DNA from: Nitriliruptoraceae bacterium
GTDB taxonomy: Bacteria; Actinomycetota; Nitriliruptoria; Nitriliruptorales; Nitriliruptoraceae
NCBI GenBank assembly: GCA_007118045.1
Contig: SKTG01000033.1
Span: forward strand, 1-7,224
Length of the DNA: 7,224 nucleotides
Direction: 5' to 3'
The position numbers and the translations under genes were made by a program. This document shows, piece by piece, positions 1 to 5,790 of this stretch (its first letter is position 1; each line of letters opens with the position of its first letter). Below the pieces are notes generated by a model that had not been told where the DNA came from, ran no database searches, and was given only the letters and a program-made list of their open reading frames with translations.

Positions 1-107
1 GCTGATGTGCCAGCCGGACCCAGCGTTCCGGGGGCGACGAGCGCCCACGGCTGCCGGGCCGGTCACGGCGGTACCGGACACGGCGGAACGCGACCGGAGG
101 CGCGACG
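1..107. other. Left flank downstream of cmk-der, unassigned
   Basis: These bases follow the cmk-der stop codon. On the minus strand a GTG at 64-66, or another at 79-81, opens a frame that runs off the window edge (22 or 27 codons visible). Neither has a Shine-Dalgarno sequence, and I do not recognise the peptide. Two modest GC palindromes are present: 32-46 (5-bp stem GGGCG/CGCCC) and 59-77 (5-bp stem CCGGT/ACCGG, 9-nt loop). Neither is followed by a T-run, so a terminator for the operon is possible but not shown. Confidence 0.3.
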
Positions 108-2225
108 CTACCGCCTGCGCCGCGAGCCGGCCAACCGGCGGCGGCCCGCCGACCGTCGCTCGCGCGGTGGCGGGGGCCGATCGTCGATCTGCAGCGGCAC
201 GCCGGTGAAGTCGTGCCGTTCGCGGATCATCCGTTCGAGGTAGCGGCGGTAGCCGTCGGGCAACCGACCGTTGGCGAAGACCAGGAAGCGCGGCGGTGCC
301 GTCTCCGCCTGGGTGGCGTACCGGATCTTGAGCTGGCGCTGGCCGCTGCGCGGCAACGGGTGGTGCGCGACGGCCTCCTCGATCAGCGTGTTGACCTGCC
401 GCGTGGGGACCCGGCGCCGGTAGTTGTCCCAGACCGTGCGCAGCTGCGGTAGGAGCCGCCGGGTCCCGCGACCGCTGGTCGCGGAGACGTTGACCCGCGG
501 CGCCCAGGCCGCGAAGGAGAGCAACCGGTCGAGCTCCTTCTCGAGCTCCGGCCGCCGGTCCTCGTCGACCAGGTCCCACTTGTTGCAGACCATGACGAAC
601 CCGCGCCCGGAGTCGCGTAGCAGCGCGGCCAGCCGCTGGTCCTGCTCGCCGAGCGGCTCGGAGGCGTCGATCACGAACAGCACCAGGTCGGCCTGCTCCA
701 CGGCCGCGCGGGTCCGGTCGACGGAGTACAGCTCCGTGTCCTCGCCTCGGCGGTAGTGGCGGCGCATCCCTGCGGTGTCGACGAACACCCACGGATCCCC
801 GTCGATCTCGACCATCGTGTCGACCGCGTCACGGGTCGTGTGCGCCTGCGGGTCGACGATCGAGCGCTCCTCGCCGAGGATGCGGTTGAACAGCGAGGAC
901 TTGCCCACGTTGGGCTTGCCGACCACAGCGACGTGGGGCACGGCCGACTCGTCCGGGACCTGGGTGGGCGCCGCCGGCAGCTCGTCGGTCAACCGGTCGA
1001 GCAGCTCGCCGATCCCCCGTCCGTGCCGGGCCGACACCGGCTGCGGCTCCCCCAGCCCCAACGAGTACAGCTCGTGCATCGCCGGTTCCTGCTTGGGTCC
1101 GTCCACCTTGTTCGCCACGAGCACCGTCGGGACACCGGATCGGCGCAGCGACCGCGCGTAACGCTCGTCGTCCTCCAGAGCGCCCACGGTGACGTCCACG
1201 ACGAACAGGACCAGGTCCGCGTCGGCGACCGCCGCCTCGGCCTGGGACACGATGCGTGCGGACATGCCCTCGGCGCGGTGCTCCCAGCCACCGGTGTCGA
1301 CCACCCGGAACGGCCGACCCTGCCACTCGGCGAGGTGCTCCGTCCGGTCGCGGGTGACCCCGGGCTTCTCCTCGACGATGGCCACGCGCGCGCCGAGGAC
1401 GCGGTTGACCAGGGTCGACTTGCCGACGTTGGGCCGGCCCACGACCGCGACCCGTGGCAGCGCCGACCTGGCAGCGAGCGGGTCGGCCTGCGCGGCCTCG
1501 GCGGCGTGGTCGACCCCGGCGACCACCTCGTGCACCCGCTCCACGATCGCCGCGATCGTCTCCTCGCGCTCGAGGTCGGTGTTGTCCAGCTGCCAGGCGT
1601 CCTCCGCGGCCAGCATCGGCGACACCTCGCGGCCCCCGTCCTGGGCGTCACGGTCCGTCAGCTGTTCGACGAGCACGTCGAGGTCGGCGCGTCCGAGCTG
1701 CGCGGCACGGCGCCGTGCCCGCTCCTCGACACTGGCCGTGAGGTAGACCTTCACGTCCGCGTCGGGGGCCACGACGGTGCCGATGTCACGCCCCTCGATC
1801 ACGCCGCCATCGGCGAACGCCTCGCGCTGAGCGGGCAGCAGCGCGTCGCGCACCTCCCCGTGGGCCGACACCGCGGAGACCGCGGCGGTGACCTCGCCGG
1901 CTCGGATCTCGTCCTCGACGTCCTCACCGTCGAGGTAGGTGCGCCCCCGCACGGTCCGGATCGTGGCCTCGCCGACGGTGGTGGCGCAGGCGGCACCGTC
2001 GTCCAGCGGCGTCCCTCGCCGCAGGCAGGCCAGCGCGGCGGCCCGGTACAGGGCGCCGGTGTCGACGTGCGGCAGCTCGAGCTCCGTTGCCACGGCTCGC
2101 GCCACCGAGGACTTGCCCGATCCCGCGGGACCGTCGATCGCCACGACCAGCCCGTGCAGCGCCTCCGCGGTGGGATCGGCCCCGTCGTCGAGGTCCCTGG
2201 GAAGGTCGTTCGGCGTCTCGGACAC
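108..2225 (-). CDS. cmk-der: Bifunctional cytidylate kinase / ribosome-assembly GTPase Der (fusion)
   Basis: This is a single 705-residue frame joining two enzymes. Residues 25-238 are cytidylate kinase (CMP/dCMP + ATP to the diphosphate): P-loop GPAGSGKSS at 32-40, DTGALYR at 55-61, GRDIGT at 145-150, and the substrate/lid region around RDAQDGGRE (192-200). A linker of about 18 residues leads to Der (EngA), a cytoplasmic GTPase of 50S subunit maturation. G domain 1 has GRPNVGKST (263-271), DTGGW (310-314), NKVD (372-375) and SAR (398-400). G domain 2 has GKPNVGKSS (436-444), DTAG (483-486), NKWD (548-551) and SATSGRG (581-587). A KH-like domain follows from about 605, ending in an Arg-rich tail. 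The start chosen is GTG at 2223-2225, which has GGAG five bases upstream. An in-frame GTG at 2322-2324 would add 33 residues but has no good ribosome binding site. Such fusions are annotated in some Actinomycetota, whereas many relatives have separate cmk and der. All nucleotide-binding motifs are intact, so I infer that both halves are active. Confidence 0.94.
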   Translation of the reverse strand: MSETPNDLPRDLDDGADPTAEALHGLVVAIDGPAGSGKSSVARAVATELELPHVDTGALYRAAALACLRRGTPLDDGAACATTVGEATIRTVRGRTYLDGEDVEDEIRAGEVTAAVSAVSAHGEVRDALLPAQREAFADGGVIEGRDIGTVVAPDADVKVYLTASVEERARRRAAQLGRADLDVLVEQLTDRDAQDGGREVSPMLAAEDAWQLDNTDLEREETIAAIVERVHEVVAGVDHAAEAAQADPLAARSALPRVAVVGRPNVGKSTLVNRVLGARVAIVEEKPGVTRDRTEHLAEWQGRPFRVVDTGGWEHRAEGMSARIVSQAEAAVADADLVLFVVDVTVGALEDDERYARSLRRSGVPTVLVANKVDGPKQEPAMHELYSLGLGEPQPVSARHGRGIGELLDRLTDELPAAPTQVPDESAVPHVAVVGKPNVGKSSLFNRILGEERSIVDPQAHTTRDAVDTMVEIDGDPWVFVDTAGMRRHYRRGEDTELYSVDRTRAAVEQADLVLFVIDASEPLGEQDQRLAALLRDSGRGFVMVCNKWDLVDEDRRPELEKELDRLLSFAAWAPRVNVSATSGRGTRRLLPQLRTVWDNYRRRVPTRQVNTLIEEAVAHHPLPRSGQRQLKIRYATQAETAPPRFLVFANGRLPDGYRRYLERMIRERHDFTGVPLQIDDRPPPPRERRSAGRRRLAGSRRRR

Positions 2226-2230
2226 GTCTG

Positions 2231-2234
2231 CTCC
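2231..2234 (-). promoter_or_regulatory. Ribosome binding site deciding the cmk-der start
   Basis: On the minus strand GGAG lies five bases before the GTG at 2225. The alternative GTG at 2324 is preceded only by GC-rich sequence with no purine-rich element at proper spacing. The residues between the two starts (Ala/Pro/Arg-rich) do not look like part of a kinase fold. Both points favour the internal start. Confidence 0.55.
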
Positions 2235-2336
2235 GACCTCGTGACGGCGAGCGGCGACGGCCGTCGAGGCCGGGGCGGACGACGCCGGATCGTGCACCGC
2301 GGGCGGGCACCGCAGGGCCGCCACGGCCGGTCCGGC

Positions 2337-2342
2337 AGCCTA
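2337..2342 (-). promoter_or_regulatory. Candidate -10 element upstream of cmk-der
   Basis: The minus strand reads TAGGCT here, which fits the actinobacterial TANNNT -10 pattern. It lies in the gap between aroA and cmk-der. By eye the hexamer occurs only once more on either strand, upstream of scpA, in a similar surrounding (TAGGCTG then CGG). I see no TTGAC-like -35 at 16-19 bp. A transcript starting about seven bases downstream would give a leader of roughly 105 nt to the GTG at 2225, or a very short leader to the GTG at 2324. Confidence 0.3.
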
Positions 2343-2351
2343 CCCGCCGCC

Positions 2352-2385
2352 CGTGTCGGCCCACACGACCGGACGTGGCGTCCGG
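2352..2385 (-). terminator. Two tandem hairpins just after aroA (terminator-like or processing site)
   Basis: One base after the aroA stop codon the minus strand holds CCGGACG-CCA-CGTCCGG (2369-2385), a perfect 7-bp stem with a three-base loop. It is followed at once by CGTGT-GGGCCG-ACACG (2352-2367), a 5-bp stem with a six-base loop. There is no T-run. In high-GC Actinomycetota, hairpins without U-tracts often mark 3' ends, so partial termination between aroA and cmk-der is plausible. mRNA processing or chance in GC-rich DNA are alternatives. Confidence 0.35.
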
Positions 2386-2386
2386 G

Positions 2387-3670
2387 TCAGGCCCGCAGCC
2401 GGCGCAGCTGCTCGAGCACCTCGAAGTAGGTCGGGAAGGTCTTGGCGACGCACCCGGGGTCGGCGATCGCGATGCCGTCCACGCGCAGGCCGAGCAACGC
2501 GAAGCTCATGGCCATGCGGTGGTCGTCGTAGGTGGCGATCGTGGCGGGTCGGGGTCGACCGGGGTGGATCACCAACCCGTCCGGTTCCTCCTCCGCGTCG
2601 ATGCCGCAGCGCCGCAGTTCGGTGACCATCGCTCCGATGCGGTCGGTCTCCTTGGCGCGGATGAAGCCGATGCCGGTGATGCGCGTCGGCCCGTCGGCGA
2701 ACACCGCGGTGGCGGCCAGCGTCTGGGCGGTGTCGGACATCGGACCCAGATCGACCTCGATGCCGTGCAACGCCCCGGTGCCGCGGACCTCCGTGCCGTG
2801 CGCGTCGACCACGACCTCGGCACCCATGCGTTCGAGGACCCGCGCGAAGCCCGCGTCCCCCTGCCGCGCGTCCTCGGTCAGCCCGGCGACCCGGACCCGC
2901 CCGTCCGTGATGGCCGCGGCGGCGAGGAGGTAGCTGGCGGCGCTGGCGTCGGGCTCGACGGCGTAGGTGGTCGCCGTGTAACCGGTCGGTGGGACGACGA
3001 AGCGGTCGGGCGCCGGCCGGGCGGGCGCGGCCCCGAAGGCCTCCATGACCGCCGTCGTCAGCGCGACGTAGGGCTCGGAGACCAGCGGGGTGGTCAGTTC
3101 GAGCTCGAGGCCCTCACGGGTGGCGGGGCCGGCCAGCAGCAGGCCGGAGAGGAACTGGCTGGACGCGTCGCCGGCGACCGGGACGCGTCCGCCGGCCAGC
3201 CCCGCCGCGCGCAGCTCGATCGGGAGGTGGCCCGGTTCCCCGACCTCCTCGACGTGGACACCGAGGTGGCGCAGTGCGGCGATGGTGGGGGCCATCGGGC
3301 GGGTGCGGAAGGGTGGTGCGGCGTCGAGGCGGTAGCGGCCGTGCCCGAGCGCGAGCAGCGGCGCCAGGAAGCGGGCGGTGGTCCCCGACAGACGCACGTC
3401 GAGGCTGGCTTCGTCGGCGGGCACGCGACCGTCGGTGCCCACCACGCGGACCGTGGCCGAGGCCTCGTCGACCTCGATCCCGACACCGAGCTGCGTCAGC
3501 GCGCTCAGCATCGCCGTGGTGTCGTCGGCGAAGAGCACCCCGGTCAGCGTCGAGGCTCCGTCCGCCAGGGCCGCGGCGATCAGCGCCCGGTTGGTCAGGC
3601 TCTTCGAGCCCGGCACCGTCAGGGTGACGTCCGGCGGGCGGTCGAGCGGCGCGATGGGGCGCGGTGTCAC
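2387..3670 (-). CDS. aroA: 3-phosphoshikimate 1-carboxyvinyltransferase (EPSP synthase)
   Basis: AroA condenses shikimate-3-phosphate with phosphoenolpyruvate to EPSP, the sixth step of the shikimate pathway, in the cytoplasm. The 427-residue protein has the usual length. Visible motifs are PGSKS (20-24) with K23 and R28, LSGTTAR (94-100), SSQF (170-173), catalytic D313 in MSDTAQ, RAKETDR (338-344) with K340, E341 and R344, DDHRMAM (382-388), and AKTFP (409-413) with K410. These match the Escherichia coli substrate and PEP contacts nearly number for number. Gly96 has its equivalent in the G of LSGTTAR, suggesting a glyphosate-sensitive enzyme, while the Pro101 position is Phe. The GTG start shares GTGA with the aroH stop, so translation is probably coupled; no strong Shine-Dalgarno is seen. 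The only three lysines are K23, K340 and K410. The frame is also open upstream through aroH, but that part is shadow. Confidence 0.97.
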   Translation of the reverse strand: MTPRPIAPLDRPPDVTLTVPGSKSLTNRALIAAALADGASTLTGVLFADDTTAMLSALTQLGVGIEVDEASATVRVVGTDGRVPADEASLDVRLSGTTARFLAPLLALGHGRYRLDAAPPFRTRPMAPTIAALRHLGVHVEEVGEPGHLPIELRAAGLAGGRVPVAGDASSQFLSGLLLAGPATREGLELELTTPLVSEPYVALTTAVMEAFGAAPARPAPDRFVVPPTGYTATTYAVEPDASAASYLLAAAAITDGRVRVAGLTEDARQGDAGFARVLERMGAEVVVDAHGTEVRGTGALHGIEVDLGPMSDTAQTLAATAVFADGPTRITGIGFIRAKETDRIGAMVTELRRCGIDAEEEPDGLVIHPGRPRPATIATYDDHRMAMSFALLGLRVDGIAIADPGCVAKTFPTYFEVLEQLRRLRA

Positions 3671-4035
3671 TCGAGCAGGTCCGTGCGCAGCTGGCGGGCC
3701 GCGTGGAGGTAGGGGTGCCGCAGCTCGCGCTGGGACTGGGTCGTATAGGCGTGCACCAGGACCCGGATGCAGCGCGGGATACCGCCGTCGATCTCCAGCT
3801 CGCGTGCGCACAGCAGCGGCACGTGGGTGATGCCGGCCTCGCGGGCCGCCTCGGCCGGGTAGGCGCTGTGCACGTCGCTCGTCGCCGTGAACACGATCGA
3901 GACGAGATCGTCCTCGTGCAAGCCGTTGCGCTCGAACAGCTGCCCGATGAGCTCCTGGGTGCGCTCGATCAGGTGCTCGCGCTCGTCCTGTTCCAACGTC
4001 GTCGCACCCCGAAGGGCCCGCACACGCTCGCTCAT
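3667..4035 (-). CDS. aroH: Chorismate mutase, AroH type (monofunctional)
   Basis: This enzyme rearranges chorismate to prephenate, the branch point to phenylalanine and tyrosine. The 122-residue length and the sequence fit the trimeric AroH fold of Bacillus subtilis rather than the all-helical AroQ fold. Aligning by eye to B. subtilis gives the active-site set: R9 in LRGATT (Arg7), Y59 (Phe57), R65 (Arg63), C76 and E79 in LLCARE (Cys75, Glu78), R91 in GGIPRCIRV (Arg90), and Y109 in HPYL (Tyr108). The position of B. subtilis Lys60 is Glu62 here, and the protein has no lysine at all. The ATG overlaps the upstream pseudouridine synthase stop as ATGA and has AAGGGG five bases upstream. Its stop overlaps the aroA GTG. 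It sits between a ribosomal RNA modifier and aroA, so coupling to aromatic supply is inferred. No ACT or other regulatory domain is present. Confidence 0.96.
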   Translation of the reverse strand: MSERVRALRGATTLEQDEREHLIERTQELIGQLFERNGLHEDDLVSIVFTATSDVHSAYPAEAAREAGITHVPLLCARELEIDGGIPRCIRVLVHAYTTQSQRELRHPYLHAARQLRTDLLE

Positions 4036-4781
4036 CGTGTCCCCTTCTCACCACTGGCGGCCGTCGCGCCGGTCGCACGGTGCAGCTCGGCGATCTCGGC
4101 CTGGCTGAGGAAGCGCCATTTGCCCTGGCGCAGGTCCCCGAGCTCCACACCGCCGTAGGCCACCCTCGCCAACCGCTCGACCGTGAGGTCCAACGCGCCG
4201 AGCATCCGCCGGATCTCGCGCTTGCGCCCCTCGGTCATGACGATCTCGAGCAGCGCCTTGCTCTTCTCGGTCTCGAGCACGCGCGCGCGGGCCGCCCTGG
4301 CGAGCCCGTCGTCGAGCTCGACACCTTCGCGCAGCTGCGCCAGCGCCCGCTTGCGGACGGGTCCGGGCACGAGCGCCACGTAGGTCCGTTCGACCCCGTA
4401 CGACGGGTGCGTGAGCGCGTTGGTGAGCTCGCCGTCGTTGGTGAGCAGCAACAGGCCCTCGGTGTCCTGGTCGAGCCGCCCGACCGGGAACAACCGTTGC
4501 GGCAGGTTGATCAGCTCCATGACGGTCGGTCGCCCCTGCGGGTCGTCGGCGGTCGTGACCACCCCGCGAGGCTTGTTGAGCATCACGTACACGCGGTCCG
4601 GGTCGACGTTGATGCGCTCGCCGTCGACGGCGACCACGTCGCTGGCCGGTTCGCACTTGGCCCCGAGCGTGGCGACCTCGCCGTTGACGGTCACCCGGCC
4701 CTGCGCGATCAGTTCCTCGCTGGCGCGGCGGGAGGCGATCCCCGCGGCGGCGAGCACCTTCTGGAGGCGTTGCTCAGCCAC
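4032..4781 (-). CDS. rluB: 23S rRNA pseudouridine synthase, RsuA/RluB/E/F family
   Basis: This is a 249-residue protein. The N-terminal S4 RNA-binding domain (about 4-60) contains RLQKVLAAAGIASRR and GRVTVNG. The catalytic domain has LNKPRG (68-73), the family signature GRLDQDTEGLLLLTNDG (101-117) with catalytic Asp104, and the C-terminal EGRKREIRRM (184-193). The enzyme isomerises a uridine in rRNA; by position in the scp operon it is most likely RluB-like, acting on the peptidyl-transferase region of 23S rRNA, though the exact target is inferred. The start is GTG at 4779-4781, with GAGGAG seven bases upstream, and it overlaps the scpB stop by 8 bp (GTGGCTGA). The frame stays open to about 5207, but that extension reads through the scpB tail in another phase and is Thr/Arg/Pro junk. 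The stop overlaps aroH by 4 bp. The scpA-scpB-pseudouridine synthase order is widely conserved in Gram-positive bacteria. Confidence 0.95.
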   Translation of the reverse strand: MAEQRLQKVLAAAGIASRRASEELIAQGRVTVNGEVATLGAKCEPASDVVAVDGERINVDPDRVYVMLNKPRGVVTTADDPQGRPTVMELINLPQRLFPVGRLDQDTEGLLLLTNDGELTNALTHPSYGVERTYVALVPGPVRKRALAQLREGVELDDGLARAARARVLETEKSKALLEIVMTEGRKREIRRMLGALDLTVERLARVAYGGVELGDLRQGKWRFLSQAEIAELHRATGATAASGEKGTR

Positions 4782-5790
4782 GGTCGTGCTCCTCGCCGGA
4801 CCCGCTGGTGGTCCCCGTCGTGTCGGTGCCCTCGCCGGCGTGGTCAGCGTCGTCGGGCGGTCGCTCGTGCCCGGCGGGGTCGCTCGGGCCGTGCTCGGGT
4901 CGCTCGTGTCCGCCGGCTTGGCCGGTGTCGTCGGCGTCGCCCACCGATCCGGTCGTCGCCGCGTCGTCCGCGTCGCTGGACGGCTCGCTCGCCGCCCTGG
5001 CGGCCCGCAGCTGCCCGACCGCGTTGCGAGCCGCCACGTCGAGCCGCTCCGTGAGTTCGTCCATCCCGGCGTCGTCCGCGTCACGCGTGCCGACCGGTGC
5101 CTCGGGCGGCGGGAGCACGTCGTGATCGTCGCCCTCGGCCTCGTCACCGCCGGTGTTGGTCTGGGCGTCGTTGCGGCCACCGAGGGTGCGTGAGGGAAGG
5201 TCGCCACCAGCAGCCAGCCGGCGACGGACCTCCCGCAGCGTGTCCAGCTGCGGCTCGTCCGGCGCCGGCGCCTCGGGCAGGTAGTCGGTCAGCGGAGGCA
5301 GCTCGTCGAGCGAGCCCAACCCGAGCCGCTCGAGGAACAGCCGCGTCGTGCCGTAGAGCAACGCCTGGCCAGGTCCCGGGTCGCGACCCACCTCGGCGAC
5401 GAACCCGCGGGCCACGAGGCTGCGGACGGCTCCGTCGGCGTTCACACCGCGGATGTCACCGATCTCCTGGCGCCCGATCGGCTGCTTGTACGCGATGACC
5501 GCCAGCGTCTCGAGCGCCGCCTGGGTGAGCCGCCCGCTGCGGCCGAGCAGCGCCCACCGTTCCACCACCGGCTTGACGATCGGCGCGGTGTACATGCGCC
5601 AGCCCCCCGCCGAGGCGCGGACGGCGAGCCCACGCTCCTGCTCCTCGTAATCGGTGGCCAACGCCTCGCACGCGGCCTCGGCCTCGTCCGGTGAGGTCCC
5701 GACCAGCTCGGCCAGGGTCGCCGGGTCGACCGGCTCGTCAGCCAGGAACAGCAGGGCCTCGATGCCCTGTCGCACGGCGAGGGTGGTCAC
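4774..5790 (-). CDS. scpB: Segregation and condensation protein ScpB with long acidic tail
   Basis: ScpB is the dimeric winged-helix subunit of the SMC-ScpA-ScpB condensin, which compacts and segregates the chromosome. Residues 1-78 form winged helix 1 (RQGIEALLFLADEPV). Residues about 85-168 form winged helix 2 with the family signature: LTQAALETLAVIAYKQPI at 88-105, then IRGVNADGAVRSL, YGTTRLFLERLGL and LDELPPL. The core ends near 170, typical for the family. The remaining ~165 residues are an added tail rich in Asp, Glu, Gly, Ala and Thr. It contains DADD three times, GHERP twice (294-298, 307-311), and two likely helices (about 180-194 and 242-267). The GTG start overlaps the scpA stop by GTGA, with GGAG about seven bases upstream. 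Codon use in the tail remains GC3-rich and it ends exactly at the pseudouridine synthase start, so it is coding. Its role is unknown; charge-driven contacts or disorder are guesses. Confidence 0.95.
   Translation of the reverse strand: MTTLAVRQGIEALLFLADEPVDPATLAELVGTSPDEAEAACEALATDYEEQERGLAVRASAGGWRMYTAPIVKPVVERWALLGRSGRLTQAALETLAVIAYKQPIGRQEIGDIRGVNADGAVRSLVARGFVAEVGRDPGPGQALLYGTTRLFLERLGLGSLDELPPLTDYLPEAPAPDEPQLDTLREVRRRLAAGGDLPSRTLGGRNDAQTNTGGDEAEGDDHDVLPPPEAPVGTRDADDAGMDELTERLDVAARNAVGQLRAARAASEPSSDADDAATTGSVGDADDTGQAGGHERPEHGPSDPAGHERPPDDADHAGEGTDTTGTTSGSGEEHDRG
4859..4917 (-). repeat. Imperfect duplication in the scpB tail (GHERP motif)
   Basis: The 11-base string GGTCGCTCGTG appears at 4859-4869 and 4898-4908, 39 bp apart, and similarity continues for about eight more bases with mismatches. 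The spacing is exactly 13 codons, so the repeat is in frame and encodes GHERP twice. The rest of the 39-bp unit has diverged. Confidence 0.4.

Noticed and set aside
64..89. Direct repeat CACGGCGG-AC near the left edge
   Set aside because: Two 11-base copies (64-74, 79-89) with mismatches in GC-rich sequence are too short and imperfect to mean anything.
756..2429. Long open plus-strand frame (557 codons) opposite cmk-der
   Set aside because: It is antisense to a gene with intact family motifs, is rich in His/Arg/Gly/Val shadow residues, and shows no recognisable domain. Long antisense frames are expected where GC-rich codons rarely give stops.
2087..3712. Long open plus-strand frame (541 codons) opposite aroA
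   Set aside because: It has the same explanation. Its residues mirror the EPSP synthase codons and it spans the aroA/cmk-der gap without any domain.
3671..4150. N-terminal extension of AroA through aroH
   Set aside because: The sequence there encodes a full chorismate mutase in another frame. The EPSP synthase family N-terminus begins at the GTG at 3670.
4782..5207. N-terminal extension of the pseudouridine synthase
   Set aside because: The frame is open but reads the scpB tail in another phase. The S4 domain begins right after the GTG at 4781, which has a good ribosome binding site.
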